Source: Trogon surrucura
Taxonomy: Eukaryota > Chordata > Aves > Trogoniformes > Trogonidae
DNA length: 64,000 bases
Assembly: GCA_020746105.1 (NCBI GenBank)
Contig: CM036636.1
Span: forward strand, 6,076,001-6,140,000
Direction: 5' to 3'
Shown: piece by piece, positions 24,401 to 36,000 of the stretch
Layout: every line of letters begins with the position of its first letter
How positions within the stretch are numbered: position 1 is the stretch's first letter
Notes under the pieces: model-generated
What the model was told of the DNA's origin: nothing
The model's input: the letters and a program-made list of their open reading frames with translations, nothing else
The model's database searches: none
Program-made: the position numbers and the translations under genes

Positions 24401-27400
24401 CCAATGTCTATGATTGTCTTTGGGGACACGAACACGACTATTGGACACGTGTGAGCGGCTGAGGCTCTTTTTCTCTGTCACTGCTGGATGCCCAGGGCTG
24501 TTTTCAGACTCTGCCAGGCTGGGCTGAGTCACTGCCATGCAGCAAACTGGGGCTTCCCAGGTATTTGGCACCAATTCTCGAGTCATCTGTTTAAGAGCTT
24601 TCTTAAACAAGCCAAGACTCTTTGATGCAAGCATAACAGTCTCTCTCGTCCCCCTTTCCCAGTCAGCTTTTTAAGATCTCATCTCCCTTTCAAGTCCAGC
24701 TCTTCTTCCTGCAGTTTGGACTCATCCTGCACCAGCATCTGCCCTGGAGCTGTCAAGCCTCAACCCAGTTCCTTATCAGCTCGATTTACTCAGCTTCTTA
24801 CAGCGCTGCTGCAGTCAGGTCGCTGCTGGAGCTCTCCAGCATCTCCGCGGTGCTACTGCCAGCCTCGAATCAGTCCAGCTCCGGGGTCCTTTGCTGTATT
24901 CACCGGCAGCATCTCCAAGCATCGCTGTTCTTTGCAACTGCTTTCCGTAACCCCACCCCTTTGCCTGGTGCAGTGCAATAACACGGGTCACTGGCACAGC
25001 GCTTGGCCAGGGACCAGCCAGGACTCAGGAACTCAGCTCTTATCTCAAATCAGGCAATAAAGCTGTTTGTCGTGCAAGAGGGCTGAGGGCACAGACCACA
25101 ATCAGTGCAAGCCTGCAGGCAATGCCAGAAAGGGAGGATGGGCAGGAATCTCAGTCACAGCCTGTGGCTCCAAAGGGTCAGGCAAGAAAACAATCCCTTA
25201 TTCAGGCTTTCTTTCAGGGTTGGAAAGCAGGGCGTGAGAGCCATGAAGTGGGCACAAGGGCACGGGAGGATGTTACTCCACTTACATGGAATTCTCTTAG
25301 GGTCTCCCTCACCCCTGCCCAGAAGGACGTTTCCAGAGTCCAGAGCCAGGGTCAGCCTGGGGCAGTTGGTACAACCCCACTGCAGGCTGCTGCAGAGGGT
25401 GCTCTTCTCCTCCCCTGTCTGTGTGTGGGGAGTCACTGATCCACCTCAGCTTGACTTCTAATGTGACTTTTTAGATGGATCAGAGACCTCACCTGACCGC
25501 ACAGCACTACTGGCAACGTGCAGGGGAGAGCAGGACCACCTCTTCCAGGAGCAGCTTGCTGTGAGATGAGATGAAGCTTCTCATGAAAGCACAGCCAGGG
25601 AAGGAGATTAGAGGTAAGTTACACCGCCTTATCCTATGAGCTGGCTCTTTTCCTCATGTGGTGCAAGTGGAGATCTGAGCTTTCAGGTGGCAACAGGTCT
25701 CAACTGCCCAAGTTGGGGTCCCCAGTGAAAAGCAGGGTAGAACATCAACAGTTTATGAAGTCTGGCTGCTCAAGCAGGACTCCCCCATAAAGCATTTCTG
25801 TTCCTAAGAATTCGCTTTCATAACACTTTCAGAAATTTCATTAGTTTTCCTTTCCATTGAACGGAAGTGAAATTTCACTGTGAGGCTAAGAGATGCAGGA
25901 GGACAGTTGAGCTGATCGTACGCTCATGCCTCCTGATTGTACAGAGACAGATTACAAGTATTTTGTGTCTTGCTGCTCCTGGACTAGAGGCATTGCTATC
26001 TTTTGCAGCACCAAATACTCCAGACTGGCACAAATGGGAGTGTTACCTTGTTTTATCAGGTTTGACCTACAGGCTAGGTGCATATCCACCTGGGAGAGAG
26101 TCAGAGGACAAGCAGAACATGCAACTGCAATGCCTGAGGAGAACCTCAAGCTCCTCCATCTGTGGCAGAACTACTCCCATTTGTTTTCTAGAACGTGATG
26201 GTTGGGTCAACAGTTCTGCCCTGAACCAGGTTCCAGGATCTGCACCCTGGGATCACGTGCCAGGTCAGGGTGCTGGGAGGCTCCCCAGAAGCGTCCCTGC
26301 AGCTGACCCAGCCGAGCAGCAGCCGATGAGGTGATGAATAATGCAGGGCAGCCTTTTGTCGAGTGCCACTCTCGCTCTCCAGGAAGAGGAGAGCTGTGCT
26401 GCATTCCAGGGCATCAATAATTCAGCCAAAGGTCGAGTTTCATCTTGGAGGCTTGGCTGGCCAGCAGGAACGCTGGATGCATTATCAGGGCCCGTGCGGG
26501 CAAGCAGGCTGGCAGATCAGGAGAGCAGCCCTTGGGCGACAGGCCCAAAAGGAGGAAGACAGCGCTGGACTGCAGGTAGGGCAGCTGCCTGCACTCACAG
26601 CTTGGGGGAAACCTCCTGTTTCCTCAAGAGAGTCGGTAGTGACACTTACCGGGATGTCAGGAAGGTCAACAAGTAGTGCTGAGCTGGATGGGTCCCTCTG
26701 CACTACAGCTACAATATCAAAAAGGCTGTGCTTATAGCCCTCGTATCTTAGGGCCATCAGGGTTAGGCTTTAAAACCACACGTGTTGTTTTCTTTGCTGA
26801 AAGCATTATCACCTTTCACCCCTTAAAAGCGAGGGGAATAAAATTCCAGTGCTCCCACTGCATTGTGCCAGCACCACAGCTGTTTTGCACAATGCAGCAC
26901 GAGGTGATTTGTCTCTTCCAGGCTTGAGCGATTTTTCCATCCCTCTCCCCTCGAGCTGTCCCAGGCCTATATGCTGTGAACTCAGACAGGGCAGCTGCAG
27001 CCCCCTGTAGAGGATCTGGTAGCAGAGTTCAGGCCCTTGTACTACTTGCAGAGTCCCCAGTTTTTGCAGCAGGTCATGACTTAGGACTTTCTACCTTAAA
27101 TCACAAAGATCAAACCAGGGTCAGGAGTCTTAAACCAGGAATAGCCTCCTGCACCTGTCAGTAGATTTGTGCTGATGGATTTTCTGAAGCCTCTGAACAG
27201 GTTCATAACGCCCAGGCTATTGTAACATTTGCTTTTTTAGTGATCAGAGGCACGACAGAATCAGTTCAGACAGCTCTACCTCGCACCTTGTACAGGGTTG
27301 CATCAGGAGAGACGCCATAGCCACTCAGCCTCTAAAAATTACCTGAATCTCGACAGCTTTGGACCAGAGTATGCTCTGAGTATTTGGTCACCAGGAGTCA

Positions 27401-30400
27401 CAAAAGCTAGGCTGTGAGCCAAGTGAAACTGTGCTAGAGGACAGAAGGAAGCCATTAACAGGACAGCTTGGTTAGCTCATGATCAAGGCATTTAAGAGAG
27501 GAAAAATACTGTCCCCGTGGATTCATAGGCGTGTTTCAAATGGAAACATGCTCTGGCCTGTAGCTCTTGCCTTCAAAACCCTTTTCTTAAGTCACCTTCT
27601 GTTCTCTTGAATTTTAAGGTGTCCAGTAACCAAGGTACTAACCCCAAAAAGGTCAGCAAGCAGAGAACCCATCTGACGTATCAAAGATAAAAATCTACTT
27701 TATCACCAGAGTTCAGGGAGATGGCGGAGTCTGTCTTTCTCCAGGAGCTTCAGGACAGAATAAGTCAACCTCTAGCTGCTAGTAGTAATTATATTAGCAC
27801 TGTGATAAGCACCCAAAAGCTGTACTCACACGTGGGCATTTGCACCCAGAGCCAGTTTATATCAGTAGTGACAGAAGACAGACACCTACAATTACTTCCA
27901 GACATCCCTGAGAGGGGCTGGCTTGCAGCCTGTCTAGAACAGAGACATCCAGCGTGCTACCGTTGGAAAGAGAGCTGCCAATCCCGTAGGGAAGCTGGAG
28001 CTGTTGACATAGCTTCCTCTGCAGAGGTTTGGGATCAAACCCACTTACTGATAACTGACAGCTGCAGCTGATTAAAGAGAAAGGCCTGATTCTTCTTCAG
28101 TGAAGAAGAAGAGAACGACCTGTCTGAAGTCTGTCTGCAGATGCCGCAGCAGTGAGGGGCTCTGTGCTGCACCCCCTCTGGGGATACCAACACGATGGCT
28201 GCGACTGGTGGTGTAAGTGTCCAGATGGTACCTCCTCAAGTGAGATGCTGAATCCTACAGAATTTCTATATCCTTGCAGCTGCCCAAGCCTAGAAGCCTA
28301 TTTCCCGTTCCTGGGGTAGCAGAGCTGGCCACCACCTTCTTACCCCAACTTCTACTGCCTGCTTTGCTTTTCTGAAGGAAATCATAGGAGAAGCCATGAA
28401 GCCCACAGGACACTGCCTGGTCAGGGAGTTGCATGCACAAGCGTAGCAAGTTACTGCTTATACAGTTTCAGGGAGATACACACAACTTTTTTGTCACAGC
28501 CACCTCTCTCCTGCTCCTGCTGGAGATGGGTACAAGAGCCCACCCAGGAACACGCAAGCCCTTCAAGCCACGTCTCTTCTCCTCAGGAGTCCTGCTAACT
28601 GGTGCCTGAGCTAGGAGGAACCACGTGAAGGCAGCAATGGGGTTTTGAATTTGTTGTTTTCTTTCTTTGTATTTTTTAATGTTTTTTTTGTTGTTCGGGT
28701 TTTTGGTCACGAGAGAAGTCAAGCCTTGTCCAAAATCCTTCATCCAGCACCTACATTAGGTTGTATCTGGCAGGTTTCAAACCAGGACTGCTCCTGAACT
28801 AGACCTCAAGGAAGCAACCCCAGAGGTGATGTGCTGACCATGCTCTGTCTCCTCTTCCCTCGCTGAGTAATGCCACAGCCCTTCTTCCAATTTGAATTAA
28901 GCCCTTGTGTGTTGGCCAGACAGCAATAGCTAATGTCGTCTGAGTGGCACAGCACATAATGGCCAGTCCATTTATCTCCCAGTCGCTGCAGTTCCAGTAA
29001 AACATCACTTTGTTAAATGCCTCGAGACGAAGAAAGCATCTCCAATGCTACAGAAAATCGAGCTTACTCTAGGCAGGTTTTATTCTCCTCCTAGGAGATC
29101 TGCTGTGCTAAAAGAGTGCTACAAACCCAGTCCTCACTGCCAACAGCAGACCTCTACTGTCATTTGTGCCTCTTGGTGGAGACAGGGCAGTGCTCACTCA
29201 CACTAGCAGCAGGACCCCATGGGGACAGCCCAAACAGGCCTAATTCTCCCAGCAATTACATTTCAGAAAGTGGTTTTCAGCCTCAGCAACCCATTTCCTT
29301 CCAGTCCCCCCTCCTAAGGCAAACGCCTGTGTGCTGTCCGCAAGTACCAGTGCCCGTTTTCAAGAAATTACTACTGTAATTAGACAGATGAATATTCATA
29401 TACGAGATTATGTGGAGTAGGTGTAGCAGGCAGAAGCCACTATTTATAAACGCCTCCTTGCTCTAGAATCACTGTGTGCAGACACTGTTCCCATGCCTGT
29501 CTCCTTCCTACGCCTTGAAGCTAAAAACCACTTATCAGAGACTTACAATAATGCTTCTAAACATAAGATTTCTTTACAGTGTTTCTTTCTTTCTTCTGCT
29601 ACCAAGGTCATTTGCATGCAAACGGCATCTTTAAGCTTTCCATCTGCTCCTTGTTTTGCACCTGTAGTTAATATTTCCTTTTTTCATAACATATGACTCA
29701 TTGGCATGGTTACAGGAGGTGATATCTGTTTACAGGAGACCAGTTCCTAAAAGAGCCAGAATTACTCCACTGCACAGAAGGTTTGGAACAAGACAGCACC
29801 ACTTTGTTTGTTTATCAACCCCCACAAGATACGTGGAACAAGAAGCCCAGTCCCAAAGCCACCAGCTGGACTTCACTGAGGCAGGATCCCAACATACTCT
29901 GATTTGCCTCTTTCCTCTCCTGCCCAGCCACGAGCAGTTTTCCCGTGATCACCCCCAAGAAGCGTACGGGCTCAGCAGCCACATCTCACCACCTGCTGCA
30001 CACTGTGCTCCTCGCGGGCAGCCAGATTTCTTCACTCCACAGCTCCAGGGGGTCACTGCATCCCCAAGCAGCTCCTGTTCTCAAGTTTGTGAAAGATGGT
30101 CCTGGCACCACATTTGCCTACCGAGGCGCTGCTTGGTCAGTCTCTGCAGTAACTTCCCATCACTTTAACAGGACCGGTTCGTTCAGGGCCTGGGAGCTAC
30201 TGGTACCTCACCTGAGGGACTGAAGTGGAGACAACCTGCAACCTCCACCACAGCTCCCTGGCACAAGGGAATAGTTCGCTGACGGTTTCAGCTAACTGAA
30301 CAGCTATTTGCAAGGTAAGCTTGTCTTTAAGAACAACCAACCATTAGGCAAGCAATGTCCTCTCCATGATCCTCTCCCCAATCAATGTATAGAAGCATCT

Positions 30401-30877
30401 TTTGGCCTTATTAACCTTTACCGGTGCAGCACCAGCAGCACCACGGCTGAGCTTTACCTCCTGCCAGGGCTGCACCAGCACTGCCCGCGGTCCCCAGTGC
30501 CCGGAGGCGGCTGCTCCTGGGGCTGCGGCTCAGCCGAGCAGACCCACCCAGCTCCCACCTCATCCTCCAGCCTCGCTCGGGATGCGGGTTAAAAACCCCA
30601 ACCACCCCGGCTCCGCCGCGGCCTCGACCCGGCGCGGGGCGCTCCGTGCCTGTGCGACGGGAGACGGGGCGACAACGGGAGGGCGCTGCCGGGGACAGGC
30701 CGGGAGCCGTGGGGAGCCCCGGCCGAGGGAGCCGGCCAGGCCCGAGCCCCCGGCGGCCCCTTCCCTCAGGGGTGCCGTTGCCATGGTGACCCGCCGCGGC
30801 CCGGCCCGCCTCACCTGCATGGCGCGGGAGAAGAAGACCCCCGCGTCCGACGCCAGCTTCTTCACGTTGAAGTCCAT
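6477..30877 (-). CDS. SH3GLB2: Endophilin B2 (SH3 domain-containing GRB2-like B2)
   Basis: Cytoplasmic membrane-binding protein of the endophilin B family, a partner of SH3GLB1/Bif-1. Coding exons in transcript order: 30877-30815, 22599-22458, 22111-21983, 20813-20680, 20207-20115, 16516-16454, 12062-12039, 9325-9236, 8735-8635, 7508-7244 and 6584-6477. All have GT-AG borders and phases join to 1212 nt, giving 403 residues (human about 395). An N-BAR region opens with the amphipathic start MDFNVKKLASDAG, then VEEFLYEKLDRKVPSRVTNG and DFIHSASINFLTPLRNFLEG, ending near residue 279. An Ala/Pro-rich linker (about 290-325) follows. The C-terminal SH3 domain (about 347-403) has the ALYDY-type motif VLYDYEA, DPDWLIGERG and the end PVTYLELLS. 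Optional exons of 12 nt (18512-18501) and 15 nt (8160-8146) add four and five residues. The start is the ATG at 30877, in a CpG island shared with MIGA2. The acceptor of the 265-nt exon follows an 18-base T tract on this strand. Confidence 0.96.
7522..7539 (-). repeat. poly(T) tract of the SH3GLB2 SH3-linker exon acceptor
   Basis: Eighteen A on the plus strand form the polypyrimidine tract just upstream of the unusual AAG acceptor (7511-7509) of the exon 7508-7244. That exon begins with the codons that match the family LGRFxGTFVG. Confidence 0.8.
8146..8160 (-). other. SH3GLB2: 15-nt optional microexon of SH3GLB2
   Basis: On the minus strand a good acceptor (TTCCATGCTTGCAG) is followed by 15 bases and a strong donor GTAAGTACG. 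Entry and exit phase are both 2, the phase of the flanking exons 8735-8635 and 7508-7244. Inclusion therefore keeps frame and turns LG-R-FSGTF into LG-SSKGEI-FSGTF, at the junction between the BAR domain and the linker. Two TGC trinucleotides lie within 10 bases of the acceptor. Inclusion in real transcripts is inferred. Confidence 0.75.
10960..11005 (+). repeat. Short fragment resembling a CR1 LINE 3' tail
   Basis: The stretch GTGACCTTGGAGGTCCCTTC and the bases after it resemble the GATGACCTxxxAGGTCCCTTCCAxCC end of avian CR1 elements. The terminal 8-mer repeats are missing. It lies in an SH3GLB2 intron. It is short and diverged, so this is tentative. Confidence 0.4.
12039..12062 (-). other. 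SH3GLB2: 24-nt microexon of SH3GLB2 (residues LWSDEVEK)
   Basis: Exactly eight codons between CCACTACAG and the donor GTAAGTACC on the minus strand, phase 0 on both sides. The peptide LWSDEVEK equals the human SH3GLB2 segment LWNDEVDK. It parallels IWAEEVTK in the neuronal insert of the paralogue SH3GLB1. A TGC lies 19 bases before the exon. Confidence 0.9.
12063..16453 (-). other. SH3GLB2: SH3GLB2 intron between the 63-nt and 24-nt exons
   Basis: About 4.4 kb. I see no further exon with both good splice sites and resemblance to the family, no RNA gene and no clear repeat element. Confidence 0.6.
16454..16516 (-). other. SH3GLB2: 63-nt in-frame exon of SH3GLB2 (AVPDFQETRPRNYILSASASA)
   Basis: Twenty-one codons, phase 0 at both ends, between CCCCACTAG and the donor GTAAGATC on the minus strand. 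The peptide contains PDFQETRPRNYILSASASA, which matches human SH3GLB2. It has no counterpart in the shortest SH3GLB1 form, so this exon and the 24-nt one form a removable block in the BAR domain. Confidence 0.9.
16517..20114 (-). other. SH3GLB2: SH3GLB2 intron around the 12-nt microexon
   Basis: About 3.6 kb that contains the 12-nt microexon at 18512-18501. Apart from that, nothing recognisable was found. A 633-nt open frame on the minus strand (17868-18500) has no family resemblance. Confidence 0.6.
18501..18512 (-). other. SH3GLB2: 12-nt optional microexon of SH3GLB2 (CEGD)
   Basis: Minus strand: a T-rich tract ending TTTGCTCAG, then the 12 bases TGTGAGGGAGAT, then the donor GTGAGTATTG. 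It encodes Cys-Glu-Gly-Asp in phase 0 between exon 20207-20115 (…AEAKAA) and exon 16516-16454 (AVPDF…). I recall a human SH3GLB2 isoform with CEGD at this same place, which supports the call; this could not be checked here. Confidence 0.8.
22600..30814 (-). other. SH3GLB2: SH3GLB2 intron 1 (8.2 kb)
   Basis: The largest intron of the gene, between the exon for the amphipathic N-terminus and the exon starting FTEEKLGQAEK. No nested gene, RNA gene or mobile element was recognised. Several open frames of up to 155 codons on the plus strand show no domain or family motif. Confidence 0.6.
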
Positions 30878-30938
30878 GGCGGCACCCCGAGCCGCCGTCG
30901 CCTCCGCCGCGCCCCCGCTGTCACCGCGGCCCCCGCCC

Positions 30939-30944
30939 TTTATA
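30939..30944 (-). promoter_or_regulatory. SH3GLB2: TATA-like element upstream of SH3GLB2
   Basis: The minus strand reads CGCTATAAAGGGCGGGG, a TATAAA followed by a GC box, about 62 bases before the SH3GLB2 ATG. With usual spacing the transcript would start near 30912-30915, leaving a 5' UTR of about 35 nt. Confidence 0.5.
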
Positions 30945-31389
30945 GCGCCGATCGATTCCCTCCTCCAGCCGCCCCGCGGCCTCTTAAAAGGGTCTGGGCA
31001 CAGCGGCGGGGCCCTCCCGGCGGCGAGCCAGCCCGGGGCGGGCGATGCGGCGGCGAGAGGGGAGACCCAACCGTAACGTCAGCCTACGGTGGTCCCGGCC
31101 TCCCCGGGGAACGCTGCAGGCGGCGGGGGCGCGGGCGGCGGGCGCGGCCCCTTTAAGGAGGGCGGTGGCGGCGGGGGGAGCTGTCAGCCGCCGCCCAATG
31201 GGCGCTCGCACCGCCCCCCCGCCCCTTCCCCTCGCGGCTCAGCCGCACTCCCTGCCGCATCCTCCAGCCCGGCCCGGGGATGCGTTCCGATTGGTCCGCG
31301 GGCGGGCAGCTCGCCGCTCTTATTGGCTGAGGGGGGCCGGGGGCGGGGAGGTTCTGCTCTGCCGCCGTCGGCCCCGCCCGCGCTCAGGG

Positions 31390-31489
31390 TAGGCTGCGGC
31401 GCGGGGGAAGGAGACGCTGCCCTTCCGCGGCCATGGCGCGCGGCGCGGGGAGAGGGCGCCGAGCCGGGCCGTGCGCCCCTCCCGTCACG
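31390..31489 (+). other. MIGA2: Putative non-coding exon 1 of MIGA2
   Basis: CpG-island sequence ending in a good donor, CCCGTCACG followed by GTGAGTGG (cut after 31489). An acceptor for the first coding exon lies at 32951. The 5' limit is a guess and no transcript evidence was available. The ATG at 31433 opens a frame that runs into the intron and is not used in this model. Confidence 0.5.
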
Positions 31490-32951
31490 GTGAGTGGTGC
31501 CGGCCGCGCTCGCTCGCGGCGGGACGGGCGGGCCGCACCATCGCTGGGAGCGGGGGAAGGTAGTCGGAGATGGGGACACCCCGGTGGAACAGGCTTGAGG
31601 GCGGGGGGGCGCACCGGGGTGCAGAGGGTGGGGTACCCCCCCCTGGTTGCACGGGTGTGGGGGGCCCGCGAATGCCCGGGGGGCCCAGGGGATGCCTCAG
31701 GGTGCGAGGGGCCTGAGGGACCCTAGGGCGCAGGGGCGGGGGAGTGCCGGGGGGCGCGGGGTGCTCCAGCGGTGCGGAGGATCCGGGAGCCCCGTTTTCA
31801 GGGCCCCGGCTGGCTGCGGGGCTCGGACGGGCTGTCCTGTGCGGAGCTCCCTGCGTGGGCCCGGGGGCTGAACCCGGGGGTGCCCGCGCTGCTTCGCCCT
31901 GAGGGGCCGCCCAGGCCGGGCTGTGGGGGGGTGCCCGGGCCGGGGGGTTTCGCTGGTGCCTTTGCTGCCTGTGCTCCCCAGCCGGGCTTAGGAACCCTCG
32001 GACACTTCTCCGTGTTGAAAACTTCTCGCGCTTTGCTCTCCTCATCTTGGCTCTGGCCAGAACGTTGAGTTTAACCTTGCGGGGAGAGCCCGTCACCCGT
32101 GTCCGGTCCCTGTGGGCTGCAGCCACATGGAGACCGTTTTCAAAGGTGGCCCCGGATGGGGGTTACACCGACCCGTGGGTGTGAGGTTGCTGTTGGCCCT
32201 GGGGTCAGGCAGGAATGGGGAGATGCCATTCAGCTGTAACACCCAGGATGGGTTTAATTTCTTGATGTGGGGAGATGTGGGAGCCGAGTGTGGCTGGAGA
32301 GGGATGAAAGCAGCATCTCCTCGCTTACTGCGAAGGCCGGCCTGGCAGAGCATGGGGCCAAAGGGTTTATGACTTTGTGGCATTTAAAAGATCGCACAGT
32401 CCCTGGTTTCATTTCATTCTTCTGTAGCTCTGTCCTTGATGTGAAGCGCGTCCCTCCTCCCCAGCTCCCAGCATGGCCAGCAAAGCTCTGGGTAAATTCA
32501 AGCAGCATTGAAGCCTCTTGAGCAAACAGGCTTTACTTAGTTGCTCCTCAGCATGTCCTTCATGCACAGAAAATTGCATGAAAGCAGAGTTTTAACAGTG
32601 AAAGCATACATGTGTTTATTTGTAATAAGGCTTTTTTTCGTTTTTTATATTGGGACTGCAAACAAAATCCCTCCAGCCATGTGCAGTCAGTTCTGGTGCA
32701 TGTAGAAATCTCTGGCAGCTATTGAGTCCGAGGGTGCTGCTGCTATAGAGCAGTTTGGGAATCTGACCCCATGGCTGATAGGACAAGCAAAAAATTTGCT
32801 GCTGTTGTTGAGAAGGTGCTTTGGATCTCCTGCCTGGCTTTAGCAGGGTTGCTGCTCCACGTGACTTGGTGTGTGGTTTGTGAAGTGCAGTACAGTGAGG
32901 TGCAGGTCGTGTATTCTCTTCACTCACCTGGTTTTCCTCCTCTTCCTGCAG

Positions 32952-33098
32952 GAGGAGAATTGCTGGATGAAGGCCAACTGCAGGACTCTGAGCCAGATGT
33001 CAGAGAAAAATTGGATTTCCTTGTGAGCAGCTCACGGAACCTCAGGAAGTGCCCTTTGCCTTCTTGGCTCCTGGAGGTGCTGGGATCTTTGTGCAGAC
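32952..33098 (+). other. MIGA2: MIGA2 5' UTR part of exon 2, with a 19-codon upstream frame
   Basis: The acceptor TTCCTCTTCCTGCAG ends at 32951. Between it and the MIGA2 ATG at 33099 lies an upstream frame 32967-33026 (ATG to TGA, 19 residues). A second, weaker AG at 33095-33096 (GTGCAG) would shorten the exon and remove the upstream frame, so this assignment is tentative. Confidence 0.5.
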
Positions 33099-36000
33099 AT
33101 GGCATTTAGAAGGACAGAAGGAATGTCCATCATTCAGGCCTTGGCAATGACCGTGGCAGAGATCCCCGTGTTTGTTTACACGACATTCGGGCAGGTACGA
33201 CAAGCGAGAAAGGCTTTTCTGTTGGGTTCTTTAGGTTTTCTCTTTGGGAGTTGTCTGTGTTAGTTGTGAGGGACAGAGGCGTGACAGGCTGGTGCTGGGG
33301 GTCCTGGCCAGTTTGAGTGTTCGTAAGAATTGAGTGGAGAGTTTGGGGTGGTGGGAGAAAGCTGCTCAGGGTGGGCTTGGAGAGGGGAGACAAGGGCTTC
33401 CCCAGGAGAATGCCCGAGTTTAACTTTTCTCTTCATCAAAGGCACTAAAAAACCCTTTTGTTTTAAAGAAGAGTTATATGTTTCCCACTTGTAGTAATGC
33501 AACACATGGGGCAATAAAGCTCAGCTACATACCAAAATATTTGTGAATTTTGCAGTGTTTTTTGATAATGAGAATTGAGACCAAGTTCTCCAGGTTCTGT
33601 CAAAATGATGCTCCACAGTTGCTCTGCTGCTAAGTCTTAGTTGTGTTGCAGGGGCTGTGTTTTGTGGGTGGGAGAGGGAAGGCCAAGGTGTATTATGTTT
33701 AAAACTGCTTAAAAAAAAAAGTTGATGGAATTGATTTTTCATTATTGCTTTTTCCTATCTTTTGTGTTTAAAGTCTGTCTTCTCTCAGCTGCGGCTCTCT
33801 CCAGGCCTGCGCAAGGTGCTGTTTGCTACAGCTCTTGGGACAGTTGCATTGGCTCTTGCAGCTCATCAGCTAAAGCGTCGCCGTCGTCGAAAGAAGCAGA
33901 TTGCTCCAGAGAAGTGCGGCTTTAAGCCTGGAGGGATCACAGTACCCATCTTGCCAACCAGAAGGGTCTCCTCTGTGAAGAAAGGTTGGCCTTGCAAAAA
34001 GGGAAAAATCCCTGAAAACCTTTTGTGAGGGAGCAAACAGGGTGTACAGGGAGTGATGGGAAGTTCCTTTGGGGACAGGAAAGCAAAACCACTGGTGTGG
34101 TGCTTTGATGCAGAATGAAATTGGAAGCCTGAAGCACGGTGCCATGATCACAGGGTTTAGCAGAGGAAAGGGAGAGGCCCTGAGCTCAAAGCTCTTGTGA
34201 GGAAAAAAAGTGACACTGGTGTTTTCACCAAGGTTTGCAGTTCCCATCCCCCTTGCTACTGTGGATTTGTTACTGTGCTTCCCCCAATATAATAACAACC
34301 CAGGGCACACGGTGACCCGGTTGCGTATTGATCTCGGCGATGCCAATATGATGCCCAGGGGTTTGTGTGCAACCGTGTCGGCGAGGTTGGGTGGTGGAAG
34401 GGAGGGTGGCCTGGGCTAGTCTGGGGAGTTGGGACTGTCCTTCCAGCTCTGTGGTGGCTCCTGGACCATGGGCAGCTTCTTCATCTCATTGTGGTGATTT
34501 TTGTGATGAGTGTCCCAGCTCCTCAGGGATTAAGCATTTGTTTTGTGAAACATATTAAAAAGCCTGAATATTTTTATAATAACCAAGGGAGCGAGATCCA
34601 TGCTCTGCCTGGCTTGTGGGAAGCTGGAGGAGTTTCCTCTTGATGCTTTCCATTTGCCTCCTGCCCTCCGTAAGTGGTGAATAAATACTCATTTCTCAGC
34701 GTCAGACACCCACTGATACCAGCTTTCCTAGTGTCTCAAACAAAACAGAGCATACAGGAGATCTATGACTAAATTCTAAGTACTGGATGCTGCTTTTCCC
34801 ATTTGCAGTCACATTTGACCGGGTGATTTTCCCCTCTCTATTCACTGCTGCAGTGAACTGGCCCTAAAATCCTGTTTTTGTGTGACATTCCCAACTGCAG
34901 GATACTCCAGCAAGAGAGTCCAGAGTCCAGGCAGCAAGAGCAATGACACGCTCAGTGGGATTTCCTCCATCGACCCCAGCAAACATTCCAGTTCCTCCCA
35001 CAGCCTCGCCTCGGTAAGGACCTCAGCTGAGCTGGGAGAAGCAGGGCTGGGAGATGTGAGTGCACCTACCTGTAACAAGATCACCAAGTCTTTGGGCTCA
35101 TGCTGATGGGTCATGCCAAAGCTTTTGGAGCAGAACAGGTTACAGCGTAACTGTAGGGCGGGTTCTGATATTACCCTTGCAGTGACTGGAGTTGCCTGCA
35201 GGAAATCGGAGCAGCATTTTCCTGTGGCCAAGAGCCTCAGGGTAAATCTCACTGCTTTGACCAGTGAGGAGCTGGAGGAGGGACGTGGGTGTGGGACATG
35301 GCTGTGATTCCTCAGGGCTCTCTGTGACCGCCTGGGTTGTCACTGGGTCTCACAGGAATGGGGAGCTCGTTTGCTTCCCTCCACGGTGAGGGTTTGGGTG
35401 GCCCAGCAGCCCCTCTGCCAGCACAGCCCTCCTGTGCTGGGGCTGATCACGGGTTACTTGATTGTTAAAGCCAGGTTAACTACCAAAGTCTAATAGCTCT
35501 GTCTGGGAAACAGTGCAGGTTGAGAAGGCAGCCTAGTCATTCAACTTCCTCCAAAGCCAAAAGCAGCCTTCTAGATACAGGTAATTCAGGCTTAACTGGG
35601 CAGGAGAAGCCATCACTGCTTATATCCATCTCTTGAGAGACCAAATGCGGATGCGCTGGGGAGCATTTGTGGCCTCAAGACCTGTTCTGCTGCATCCCTA
35701 TTGCTCAAAATCCTTGTGTGCTGCTGTTGGAGCAGCAGACAGCACAATCGAATCTCTGCAGCTTCGTGTGCTGCAACTTCCTGCCAAACACCTCCTTGAC
35801 ATCACCCGCCTGGGCTCGGTGTCTGATTGGAAATGCTGGGGCAAGAAGAGGGAAAAATCGCTCCTTTAAAAGGATCTGTCAGCCACCAGCACTCTGCAGC
35901 CTGCGCAGCACTGCTGTATTTTAGCTCGTCTTGCATGGTTAAAGCACCAGAAAGTTGCTAAAAAAAATCTGTGCTAGTCAAATTGTGTCTCCAGCAGGCG

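Larger units (their letters stand above)
30590..32010. promoter_or_regulatory. Bidirectional CpG-island promoter of SH3GLB2 and MIGA2
   Basis: Very G+C- and CpG-rich block with the SH3GLB2 start codon (30877, leftward) and the putative MIGA2 non-coding exon 1 (ends 31489, rightward), about 0.5-0.6 kb apart. It holds CCAAT boxes at 31195-31199 (plus), 31290-31294 and 31322-31326 (reverse orientation), several GC boxes, and a TATA-like element for SH3GLB2. Island limits are approximate. Confidence 0.8.

Noticed and set aside
25867-26334. 155-codon plus-strand frame in SH3GLB2 intron 1
   Set aside because: No recognised motif, no splice partners, and no promoter or poly(A) signal matching a nested gene.
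30402-31076. 224-codon open frame on the plus strand over the SH3GLB2 first exon
   Set aside because: It is antisense to the recognised SH3GLB2 exon and rich in Ala, Pro, Arg and Gly, as expected for CpG-island sequence with few stops.
31485-32126. 213-codon open frame on the minus strand in MIGA2 intron 1
   Set aside because: CpG-island artefact: Pro/Ala/Arg-rich, no motif, and no splice links to SH3GLB2.
32771-33109. 112-codon plus-strand frame with a hydrophobic stretch just before MIGA2
   Set aside because: It crosses the inferred intron/exon 2 border and overlaps the MIGA2 start in another frame. No family resemblance.
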